Origin: Macrothele yani
Taxonomy: Eukaryota; Arthropoda; Arachnida; Araneae; Macrothelidae
Direction of reading: 5' to 3'
Length of the DNA: 64,000 nt
NCBI GenBank assembly: GCA_039090855.1
Contig: CM077007.1
Coordinates: forward strand, 19,827,515-19,891,514
A program made the position numbers and the translations under genes. Under the pieces are notes generated by a model. It had not been told where the DNA came from. It searched no databases and was given only the letters and a program-made list of their open reading frames with translations. This document shows positions 55,560 through 64,000 of this stretch, piece after piece; the stretch's first letter is position 1; each line of letters opens with the position of its first letter.

Positions 55560-56260
55560 TTTATTCAAGCTGAAATACAAATATTTATGCAGTAATATGT
55601 TATTTAACAATAACACTGGGAAGAAGGCAACATCACGAGAAAAAAGAAATTATGATTACGGAATAAATCAGAACTCTGTCGACCTTCTGTTTTCGAAAGT
55701 TTTGCAATGATGAAATTCCGTCCTCAGATGAACATTCCTGTCTCGTCATCCCCCCTTCAAATTTCTCTGTCCACCTGTGCATCAATCTCGTGTTTTACCA
55801 AAATAATAGCGAAAAAGGTGGAACTCCTCAAATTTGTGAAAGAATCTCATGCCTGAAGATTACAGAGAACTTTTTGTGGCATCTAACTTCCATTTTTGCA
55901 AATTGTTGCCTACAGTTTCAAGCTCAAATACAAACATTTATGCAATAAAATGATATTTAACAAGAATACTGAACACAAAAGCAACATCGGGAGAAAAAAA
56001 AATTATTATGGCAAAATTTTTTACTCCGTTTAACTACCATTCCCTAAAGTTTTGAAACACGAAATACCATCCCCAGACGGAAAAATGACCACCCCGGACC
56101 CAATTCTCTTCAGTTTTGCATCGATCTTGAGATTGATATAAATGATGACAAAAAAAAAGTTAAAGAGTCTCATGTATATCATAAAATGATTAACAAAATG
56201 AAAAAAAATAAAATAAAAATAAAAATTCATAGAATCTGTAGCTTTGAAAGTGAGTTGCGC
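55560..56260. repeat. ~353-bp direct repeat, two diverged copies
   Basis: CAAGCTGAAATACAAATATT at 55,568 recurs as CAAGCTCAAATACAAACATT at 55,921. The following stretches (GGCAACATCACGAGAAAAAA / AGCAACATCGGGAGAAAAAA; GAAATTCCGTCCTCAGA / GAAATACCATCCCCAGA) keep register. A third, partial copy may precede at 55,440. Confidence 0.75.
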
Positions 56261-56324
56261 AGTCACACAGCTAAATCCATAGAAACTATGGACATTCTGT
56301 AATAGTTGGCAGGTATGTACATAT

Positions 56325-56970
56325 AATGTTCCTTTTGTTGTACATTTACTTAAACTATTTATTTCTATTGTTTTGTGTTTTAAAACCATTTCCGGCATTT
56401 TCCCATGAATAGCACTCCAACTGGCAAAACTCATAAGATGCTATTGCACACTGGGTACAATTAATTATTTTGTGAGTCTACCTTTTTTGACAAAGGCAGT
56501 TGTGACAGGTTTGTATTGGAACTTTTACAACTTCTCAAGTAACATAAAAAGAAAAAGAAAAGCATTTCATAATTACACTCACATATTTGTAATTTATCCT
56601 TCCAACACTTACTATATTTTTGTTTGAAAATGGTACTGAAAGCTAAGGAAAATCAGTTTTTGAGAAAACTTATATAGTTAGACCATTATTATTACTTTTT
56701 TTATTTACAAAGTTATAATTTCATAAAATCCCAATGTAATAACTTCAAAAAGAAAATATTAAGGTGCACAAATGAAAACTTTGTGATTAAATTATACAAA
56801 AAAAAAAAAATCAAAATGACACCTTGTAAGTTAAAATACTGGAATACATATAAGATAAAAAATGAACTGCAAAATTAAACTTGTTCATGCAAGGCAGTTG
56901 ATGCGATTATGATAATTAGAAAAAAAAATGCAAAGCTATAAAGTCATATAAACCATGAATTCTTACATAC
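56325..56970. other. Intron A-B next to exon A, no gene seen
   Basis: AT-rich, no element recognised. Confidence 0.45.
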
Positions 56971-56998
56971 TTTCTTGGGGATCCTCATCAGGGTTATG
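56971..56998 (-). CDS. CEP104: CEP104 probable exon A (linker, 28 nt)
   Basis: Probable small coding exon, the most upstream one I can place. Read on the minus strand it is bounded by TTTCTAG before and GTATGTAAG after, both good splice signals. It encodes HNPDEDPQE plus one base. That base joins the first two of exon B (AG) to make a lysine codon, so the phases fit. The sequence would fall in the poorly conserved acidic/proline linker between the coiled coil and the TOG domain, so homology cannot confirm it. The case rests on splice signals and phase only. Shifting the exon B acceptor by two bases would allow another frame (ITLMRIPKK). I found no earlier coiled-coil exon between here and the right edge of the window. 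Confidence 0.42.
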
Positions 56999-57504
56999 CT
57001 AGAAACGAAACATGATGCAAGTCACTTCAATGAAGTTAGACACTTGATTACATTTAAGCAGGAAATTTTTTACATAGAATCCTGCAAGTCTATGCTTTAA
57101 AGGTGAACTGAAGGTGTAGCAACTTATCAGTTCAAAAGTTTATTCCGAACAGACAGAGAATTAGTACATAATGGAAAACAATCAGCCAATTAGCATTAAT
57201 TAAAATTGTACATCTATAAATAAATGTACCTTATGCGAAACAGATTCAAAAGTTACATGATAATAAGATAACTCAAAATGAATTTAATATTTCTGAAAAT
57301 AATCTTTGTGCTTGGGAAACCCATTGATATATATCACTTCTAGAAGTTGTGAAAAATTGCTTAACAACATCATACTTTTCAATTGTCAAACAAAATGGCA
57401 AACAGTTGGATTTTTAAAAGTAATAGAAATGAACTGAGTAATTAAGTGAAAACCAGAGTGGTTACTAAGATAATTCAAACACCAACACAACTTTGACAGA
57501 CATA

Positions 57505-57830
57505 TCATCACCGTCATTGATCATTAGCAATCCACAGTTGGACTAAAATCTGCCAAAGTCTCTCCTACAACTTTCTGTCTTGAGCCAGTCTACTCCAAGT
57601 CACTCTGGCATGCTTTCGAATTTCATTTGCACATCTCCCACATGGTGTTATTCTGGGTCTTTTCCTGTCCCTTGAAATCCAGTACAGTATTTTAGTTGTT
57701 CAACAATGATCAGTTCATCTAGCAACATGTCCATCCCATTGCTGTTTCAAGTTTTTTTTTTTACCTTAATCATGATGCCATAAACTCTTGTCATTTTCCT
57801 GAACCATGAGTTCCCCTTTTCCAATATACC
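57505..57830 (-). mobile_element. LINE family B 3' end, old copy
   Basis: Minus-strand 3' end matching 62,490-62,790: GCAATCCACAGTTGGACTAA, AAGTCTCTCCTACAACTTTC, CATGCTTTCGAATTTCATTT, CTGGGTCTTTTCCTGTCCCT. Many differences and a T-run insertion; noncoding. Confidence 0.85.
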
Positions 57831-58029
57831 TAGTGCTAAACATGACTTTGTTGTAAAGTGATCAAAATCTCTCAAAATGTGCTGAGTAGGGAATTACACT
57901 TATATATCACCAGTACAATTTTTTTTTTAAAATAATAGTTCTTTGCAGTGATTTCTCACTACATAGTGGTCAGTATATGAATATGGGATGATAATTGTTT
58001 CTCAAGCACACAACAGTGGCTGAACTATA

Positions 58030-59328
58030 TAGGGTGTCCGAGAATTATTGGACACATTACAAAATTATATAAAACAAAACATTAAACAGATAGAAAGAAA
58101 CTGATTGTACTAACTTACAATGCAACAACACAAGTTAATAAATTTCAGTGTGAGATCCCTTGGTTGCTCGTAGTACGTCCAAACGATACTCGATTTCATG
58201 CCATGTACTGGCAAGCATCTGAGAAGTTATGGAATTAATAGCAGCTGTGATATGCTGCTTCAGTTCCTGCAAATCAGTACAAGGCGTCTGATAGACACGA
58301 TTCTTCACATAACCCCACATGAAATAATCCAATGGAGTTAGATCTGGAGAGCGAGGAGGCCACGGAATGGGACCACCATGCCCAATCCATCTGTTGGGGA
58401 AATGCTCATTTAGGCACTTACGTATCCCGCTGACCAATGCGGAGGCACCCGTCTTGTTGGAAAATGATGTTGTCATTTTTTTGATCTCGGGTATAGCAAA
58501 ATTTTCTAGCATATCCAAGTAAATGTCACCATTTAAGGGTTTTTCGCAGAAGAAGAAAGGGCCAATCACTTCTCCTTTTGATAGGGTGCACCACACATTA
58601 ACTTTTGGAGAATCATGTTCCAGTTCAATAGCAGCATGAGGCAGTTCTCTGCCCCATATCCTACAGTTGTGATGATTCACAATACCTGATACATGAAATG
58701 TGGATTCATCACTAAAAATTACAGTACTGAGGAAGTTTTCATCATTTTCCACTCGATTCAGCATATCCACAGCAAAATCGCAACACAGAGTGTGATAAGC
58801 ATGAAACTTTAATTTCTTGTGCAAGATGTCGTGAACTGTTGATTTCGGAATGCACAGTTCTCTGCTTGCTTTACGAACAGATTTCCTGGGGCTTCGTCGG
58901 AAACTTTCATTAACTTGGTCAACCGTCTCACCGCTGATGCTAGGCCTGCCGGCTCCTCCACGATGTTCCACATTGCCAGTTTCTTTAAACTGTTTCATCC
59001 ACCGCTTAAATGAATTCATTGATGGAGGATTACAACCATACTCTAAATGGTACCGTCTTTTACCTTTAATGACAGACTTTAATTCTGCAAGCCATAACAC
59101 ACACATCGCCTTCTGCTGTACAGATGACATGACTACTGATTGCGCATTTCTCATACATTCCTCATCAGACCACACCTAGTGCCATCTATCGGATTCTGGG
59201 AATAACAATTCTGCAAAACAAAAATATAGAAACCGTGTAAGTAATACGTGACATAGAAAAACAGACAATGCTTATAGTTTTTTTTGTACATAATTTTGTA
59301 ATGTGTCCAATAATTCTTGGACACCCTG
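58030..59328 (-). mobile_element. Tc1/mariner-superfamily element with open transposase frame
   Basis: Inverted ends TAGGGTGTCCGAGAATTATT (58,030) and AATAATTCTTGGACACCCTG (ending 59,328), TA outside each. The repeats extend through GGACACATTACAAAATTAT. It carries a single 346-codon frame on the minus strand. Confidence 0.95.
58135..59175 (-). CDS. Transposase, open frame but lacking the second catalytic Asp
   Basis: Unbroken 346-codon frame starting MWSDEECMRNAQSVVMSSVQ. DNA-binding part: SMNSFKRWMKQFKETGNVEH, GGAGRPSISGETVDQV (the linker GRPS), ASRELCIPKSTVHDILHKKL. First catalytic block TVIFSDESTFHVSGIVNHHN with Asp. Third block IPWPPRSPDLTPLDYFMWGY with Asp. Between them the normal FQQDGA motif is absent: the frame reads TTSFSNKTGASAL. 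The DNA there still encodes IIFQQDG in another frame. One missing base in an A-run (about 58,478-58,484) and one extra G (about 58,450) cancel out but replace that segment. The family-typical NEHFPNRWIGHGGPIPWPPR follows. Likely catalytically dead unless these are sequencing errors. Confidence 0.9.
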   Translation of the reverse strand: MWSDEECMRNAQSVVMSSVQQKAMCVLWLAELKSVIKGKRRYHLEYGCNPPSMNSFKRWMKQFKETGNVEHRGGAGRPSISGETVDQVNESFRRSPRKSVRKASRELCIPKSTVHDILHKKLKFHAYHTLCCDFAVDMLNRVENDENFLSTVIFSDESTFHVSGIVNHHNCRIWGRELPHAAIELEHDSPKVNVWCTLSKGEVIGPFFFCEKPLNGDIYLDMLENFAIPEIKKMTTSFSNKTGASALVSGIRKCLNEHFPNRWIGHGGPIPWPPRSPDLTPLDYFMWGYVKNRVYQTPCTDLQELKQHITAAINSITSQMLASTWHEIEYRLDVLRATKGSHTEIY

Positions 59329-59339
59329 TATTTTACACA

Positions 59340-59755
59340 ATTTGTTTTTACTAGTTTTTAATATGATATACATTTTTATGTAGTACCTGAAATAATTTGA
59401 AGACAATTGATAAAGAATTCAAAGGTAACTTCAGATGTATTCTCCTTGTATTCATATCACATTGTAACAATAAAGAACCACTTGTGATTGGGCAAAAGCA
59501 GTTAATAACTGACATATGAGTGCACTGAACCTATAAGACATTTAAAGGTAAAACATTTCATTTCACTACACTCAGTTTGAAAGCTTTCCTTGATGGGGTT
59601 TCACACTGCCTGTTATCATGACTACATCAATACATTACCAACTAGAACAAAGGGGAAACAAAAAATATCAATGATTCAGTACTGTAATAAAACCCAATGC
59701 TCCTCTGATTTTAAAAATATGAAACTATTAAAGACACATAGAAATGAAAACAAAC
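59340..59755. other. Upstream of exon A, no gene seen
   Basis: No recognisable element or exon. Confidence 0.45.
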
Positions 59756-59757
59756 TG

Positions 59758-60010
59758 ATATCTTCTGGTCCATTTTAATTGAAAAAAAAATCAAGAATCT
59801 GCAATAGCCATGATCTAGTTGAAATATCATTTCCATGAAGATTTTTGACAGAAGAAAAGAATTTAAAAAATAAAAAAAATAAATACGAATTGAAATTTTC
59901 TGTGTCCATTTCAATTGATAAAAAAAAAAAAATCAAGAATATGTAGTTACCATGATCTAATTGAAATACCATACCCATGGAGATTGTTGACAAAAGCAGA
60001 AAGGAAAATA
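59758..60010. repeat. ~165-bp tandem duplication
   Basis: CCATTTTAATTGAAAAAAAA...TCAAGAATCTGCAATAGCCA is repeated about 165 bp later as CCATTTCAATTGATAAAAAA...TCAAGAATATGTAGTTACCA. Both copies include ATGATCTAGTTGAAATA / ATGATCTAATTGAAATA. Confidence 0.85.
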
Positions 60011-62467
60011 ATTTAAAAATATAAAACAAAAATATGTAACAATAATCAAAGAATTTTTTTTTCACCATACAATGAACAGAGGACACTGAATGCAATGTAA
60101 ACAGACAGAGAATGAATATGAAGGTAGAATTAATAGCAGAAACACCCATTACAGAGAAAATTTCCACATTGCCTATGTGTTCATCAGGGGTAGAGGAACA
60201 TGGTCAACAGTATGCAACTGAAAAGTGTTCATTCTCTACAGAATGATGTTATGAGCCAACAAAACTGGTAGAGATGTTTCCAAAGTAATTTTCCAGATGA
60301 TTTGCCAGAATTTCTTAATGAATGTAAGATGTTGAAAGATGGGGCTAAGGTGAACTGCAAATGTCTATGAAGCTAAACAGATTACTACAATGAACACATA
60401 ACAAATAGTTTCCATACATTTTTTCAGTTAAAGTTTTTAAATATTTTTGGGAATTTCAATCAGAACTTCAATAACAAGAATATGATTTGCTTTTAAAATT
60501 AAAATACGTTGATAAAAAAAAGACTGAACACAGAGCCAAAACTAGCACAGAACAAAACGAAAAAAAAGAGAGGAATGAAAAAAGGAGACTAATGAATAGT
60601 AGTTCTCTTACATTAAAAAACATTTGCAGCTTTCAAATGTTTTAACAGAAATATCCTGTAAAGCTATAAAAGGTTACCAACCATCTGCATTTGGTTGCTC
60701 AAGCTGATGCCAATGAACAGAAGAATGACATGCATGAAATGTAAATTTTTTAGCAATCAGTTTAATTCAAATATTGTGCCCAAAACAGATTTGAATATGC
60801 TGATAGTGGCATGATATGCAAATGCTAGTAAATCGTTAACACAGTAATCTGAAGGCACCAAAACATTGATCAAGTTCATGTGTCTGGTGTGTCTTTGTGT
60901 CATACCACAGATGGTGTAAAATACTGCTATATAGCATGACAATATTTTCTTGTATCATTCATTAGCAATATCAGTTGGGTAACTTATAAAATAACTATTA
61001 CAGAAACTTTATCATCAGATCCTAAATGTGTACTGCATTAAAAATTATATAGTCATGGAAACTATGCAAAAATTTCCATAATTTTTGACTACAGAGAGTG
61101 TTCTGAGAAAAGGAAGTCACATCATTACATAAAACTAGTGTATCACCAACACATATTTTGTCATACAGAATTTTGCCTTATCATGATGGTGGTGATGAGG
61201 CATCAGATGGTGACAATTCACACTGTCCATGAAGAACATGATTTCTATTTTGAAGCAAGCATTACTGATCATCATGTGCATTTCAAGTCTGTGTACGACT
61301 CTGAGATACTACTCTCAAGTCTGAGGGTGGCAAACCAAAAATTCTACACAACACTGTGTCACCAAAAGGAAGTTAACTGGATGAACAACTTTCCTTATTT
61401 CTCTTCAGCACATTTTGGTAATGACACAGCAATATCTCAGTGTATCTTTTTAAGTACTATCACAGAATTGCTCTGGTGAGCTTATCCAAAAATTTTATAT
61501 TGAACAAAAAAAAATATATATATAATCACTCACACTAGGAGCAGCTTTTTAAAAAATAAAAAATTAGACAGTCAGTGGACAGAGACTCTCTTTGTAGTGA
61601 AGGTCCCCTGAAGAAAGCACAGTGAGTATCAAAATATTACAGCATGTACTACACTGGAAGGAAATTAGTAATGGGATCGTGTTCTGAGGGATGCCCCCAA
61701 AATTTTCCAAAGTTAAAATTTTTCCTACAACTTCATTTTCATACTGTGAAATCAACTAATGAGTGCATCATAAACACAGTTTAGTTTTAAACCAAATGAG
61801 TGAGGTATGTGGACTGATAATGCTAGATTAACCCTAATAAGAAAATTTAGGTGAAGAGGTGGCAGCAAAATAGTTTTAACTCTTCTTTTCTAAACTTCTA
61901 ATATTTTGTCAAATGCTTTCCTCTGGCTTAAAAATTCATTGAATATTCAAGTGAAAGAAACAGAATAATAAATTAAACATGACATCTTAGAGCACATGAG
62001 GCCTAGCAACTAAAAACAAGGAAAAAGTTTAAATGATACCTTGGGAAAATTAACACTTCCAAAATAAAGGTAACACTTCTTTATTTGTAACTTGGAAGAC
62101 TTTGACAACTTGCTCATTCATGCTGCATCAAATTTTGTTGTTCCTGAATATTACAATTCTAACTCATTTAAATAAGTAGCAAGAAACTATTACAAAACAA
62201 TCCTGTGCTTTTAAAACATTTATCACAGTGCTATAGCTTTCATGACAAATTGCATATAATTTACATTTTTTTAAGTGATGCGTGAGCACCCATGCCCATA
62301 TAATAAATATGTCATTAGCATATTTATTTATATGCTAATGACAATGCAACACTATTTCAGCAATTCAAGGACGAATATAACTGCAATATTGATAGCTAAT
62401 GAGTAAGAATTTTTGGGTATGTCCAGAAAGCATATTGTGTGCCTAAAAACAAAACACAAAAATATGT
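60011..62467. other. Upstream of exon A, no gene seen
   Basis: AT-rich sequence; the plus-strand frame at 61,138-61,479 has no known motif and no splice support. A 14-bp palindrome (TGTCATTAGCATAT / ATATGCTAATGACA) lies at 62,310-62,343. I looked on the minus strand for the CEP104 coiled-coil exons expected upstream and found none I could support. Confidence 0.45.
62310..62343. repeat. Short palindrome
   Basis: TGTCATTAGCATAT, a 6-bp spacer, then ATATGCTAATGACA; perfect 14-bp arms. Confidence 0.92.
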
Positions 62468-63900
62468 ATCATCATCATCATCATTGTCAACCATTATCAA
62501 TCCACTGCTGGACGAAGGTCTCCCCAAGTTTCCTCCACAACGGTCTGTCTTGTGCCAGTCTCCTCCATGTCACCCCTGCATACTTTCGAATTTCATCCAC
62601 CCATCTCCCATGTGGTCTTCTTCTGGGTCTTTTCCTGTCCCTTGGAATCCAATCTAAAATTTCGGCTGTCCATCGATGATCTGTCCTTCTGGCAGTATGT
62701 CCAGCCCATTGCCATTTCAGGGATTTAACTCTGATCATGATGTCTTCCACTCTTGTCCTTTTTCGGATCCACGAGTTCCTCTTCTTATCTCTCCTGGTTA
62801 CACCAAGTATGCACCTCTCCATGCTTCTTTGAGTTGTCTGCAGCCTTTGTATGTCTCTTTTAGTTAAGGTCCACGTCTCTGCACCATACGTAAGCACTGG
62901 AAGGATGCATTGATCAAACACTTTTCTTTTAAGACATAATGGCATATTGCTCTTGAAAATTATGCTGTTTCTTCCAAAAGCTCTCCAGGCAAGTTTTGTA
63001 CGCCGATTAATTTCTTCACCAATGTGACCCTCACTTGATATCTGCTGTATAAGATAAACGTACGTTTCTGTTATCTCCAGCTTTTTTCCATCAATCGATA
63101 AATCTTCATTTCTTGTAAAAGCATTGAACATAACTTTTGTCTTCTGAAAGTTCATTTTTAATCCCACTTCTTTACTCTTGTCAGCAAGTTCCTGGATCAT
63201 ACTCTGCAGCTCTGATGGGCTAGTTGCAAAAATGACTACGTCATCAGCAAAACGAAGGTGGGTTAGATAATCTCCATTAATCTTTATCCCCTTGTTTTTC
63301 CAGCTCAGCGACTGAAAAACACCCTCCAATGTGGCATTAAAGAGCTTCGGAGATATGGTGTCACCTTGTCTCACTCCCTTTCCAATTTTTACGTGTGTTG
63401 TATTTTCAAACAGCCTAATCTTTGCACTTGCATTTTCATAGATGTTATTAATAATATTAATGTATGCATCTTCAATACCGCAGGTTTTCAGAGCCATTGT
63501 AACTGCTGATGGTTTCACCGAATCAAAGGCTTTTTCATAATCGATAAAAGCCATGCACAATGGAAGTTCATATTCCCTCGCTCTTTCAATTAGTTCTCTC
63601 AGTACGTGGATATGATCTATTGTGCTGTAGCCACTCCTGAATCCAGCTTGTTCTCTCGGTTGAGCCATGTCCAGTGTTACCTTCAAGCGGTGTGAAAGAA
63701 CTTTAGTGAAGATTTTATAAACTACTGATAGGAGGCTGATAGGTCTGTAGTTTCCGAGATCCTCAATGTCACCTTTCTTATGTAGCAGGATCATTGTAGC
63801 GGTGTTCCAATCCTCAGGAATCTTTCCTTCATTAAGGCATCGAGTGAAAATCTGGGCGAGTATTGTTTCGATTTATATATATATATATATATATATAAAA
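62468..63900 (-). mobile_element. LINE family B, 5'-truncated, recent copy
   Basis: Minus-strand LINE ending with an (ATG)n tail (seen as ATCATCATCATC at 62,468) and beginning abruptly at an (AT)n run near 63,873-63,900. It holds an intact reverse transcriptase C-terminal two-thirds. Older or shorter relatives are at 14.1, 28-31, 31.3-32.1 and 57.5 kb, all on the minus strand. Confidence 0.93.
62487..63873 (-). CDS. LINE B reverse transcriptase (N-terminally truncated, open)
   Basis: An open frame enters from the (AT)n junction. The first Met gives 435 codons to 62,487; codons upstream of it (FTRCLNEGKIPEDWNTATM) are family sequence, so the Met is internal. Motifs in order: LGNYRPISLLSVVYKIFTKV, REQAGFRSGYSTIDHIHVLR, CMAFIDYEKAFDSV (first catalytic Asp), GVRQGDTISPKLFNA, LRFADDVVIFATS (catalytic FADD), TYGAETWTLT, and the C-terminal LKWQWAGHTARR region ending FVQQWIDNG. 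The last is typical of RTE-like arthropod LINEs. The endonuclease domain is missing, so the element cannot move by itself, but the frame has no lesion. The tail is nearly identical to 14,146-14,418. Confidence 0.93.
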
Positions 63901-63905
63901 AAGAT
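63868..63905. repeat. (AT)n microsatellite at LINE B truncation point
   Basis: TATATATATATATATATATA run followed by an A-rich stretch; marks the 5' truncation of LINE B. Confidence 0.95.
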
Positions 63906-64000
63906 AAAATAGCATTATGTAAAAGTATGCCCAAATTTATGAATGCTAGAAAAAGAAGTTCAAATGAGCTAGCATCTAAAGTAATATCAAGCAGACACAT

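Larger units (their letters stand above)
53288..56316. mobile_element. hAT-like element with a mariner nested near its left end
   Basis: Inverted ends ATACCTGCCAAC (53,288) and GTTGGCAGGTAT (ending 56,316), flanked by GTACATAC and GTACATAT (53,280-53,287; 56,317-56,324; 7 of 8). The ends match those of the hAT element at 5,215 (ATATCTGCCAAT), so both belong to one family. Without the mariner (53,329-54,618) it is about 1.7 kb. Inside lie an unidentified frame (54,640-55,090), a 46-bp tandem repeat and a ~353-bp direct repeat. Confidence 0.72.

Noticed and set aside
60280..60340. Possible plus-strand exon (TTTTCCAG, DDLPEFLNE, GTAAGATG)
   Set aside because: Only 30 nt, no homology and no partner exon; likely chance splice-like sequence.
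63791..64000. 69-codon minus-strand frame at the right edge
   Set aside because: Runs through the (AT)n junction into the LINE; no motif.
1..64000. Endogenous viral sequence, defence island or toxin system
   Set aside because: No retroviral gag/pol/env order, LTR pair, viral capsid or toxin-like gene was seen; all reverse transcriptases are LINE or Penelope type.

Overview
The window reads as intronic DNA of a large animal genome, most likely an arthropod. It is AT-rich and full of homopolymers and microsatellites. It is packed with Tc1/mariner, hAT, piggyBac, Penelope and RTE-like elements of the kinds common in arthropods, plus tRNA-derived SINEs. There are no bacterial operons, ribosome binding sites, CRISPR arrays or phage genes. 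I cannot name the species.

The one host gene I can support is on the minus strand: an interrupted gene for the ciliary/centriolar TOG-domain protein CEP104. Seven short exons (about 56,998 to 7,747) have AG/GT splice borders, join in compatible phases, and give 216 codons. They run from the proline-rich linker before the TOG domain (exons A-C) into the TOG helices (exons D-G). Introns are about 1.6 to 14.5 kb. The 5' coding part should lie to the right of the window and the rest of the TOG domain and zinc fingers to the left. Almost everything else here is transposons inside those introns. A decayed partial copy of exon G lies in the intron just before it.

Layout. 1-1.55 kb: 5' part of a minus-strand LINE (family A). 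1.56-2.82: mariner relic. 3.10-7.51: a Tc1 element split by a second Tc1 and a hAT element. 7.75-11.9: exons G, F and E with LINE, Tc1 and SINE debris. 12.1-12.8: a ~145 bp tandem array with repeated DR1-like sites. 13.76-14.62: hAT MITE with a LINE inside. 15.7-17.9: 3' part of LINE A. 20.5-22.0: Penelope element 1. 22.45-23.58: piggyBac-like element. 24.1-26.4: Tc1 and deleted mariner beside exon D (26.5). 28-32: two LINE B copies, one split by a pogo-like and a young Tc1 element. 32.1-33.4: Tc1. 33.4-34.3: tandem repeats. 34.4: exon C. 34.9-35.5: a near-perfect Penelope palindrome with a possible hammerhead ribozyme. 36.8-38.3: mariner-like element with ~135 bp terminal repeats. 40.7-42.1: diverged satellite-like repeats. 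44.2-46: hAT relic carrying a hAT MITE. 46.6: exon B. 47.0-48.2: Tc1. 48.9-50: mariner relic. 51.2-53.2: Penelope family 2 with 775-bp inverted arms. 53.3-56.3: hAT-like element containing a mariner. 57.0: probable exon A. 58.0-59.3: Tc1/mariner-type element with a 346-codon open frame. 62.5-63.9: LINE B with an intact truncated reverse transcriptase frame.

No new defence or metabolic system was found. The points most worth following up are the CEP104 exon chain and its relic exon, the paired Penelope palindromes with a hammerhead-like core, the transposase frame that appears to have lost a catalytic residue through two compensating indels, and the tandem DR1 array. Family names rest on motif recognition by eye; no alignment or database search was run.
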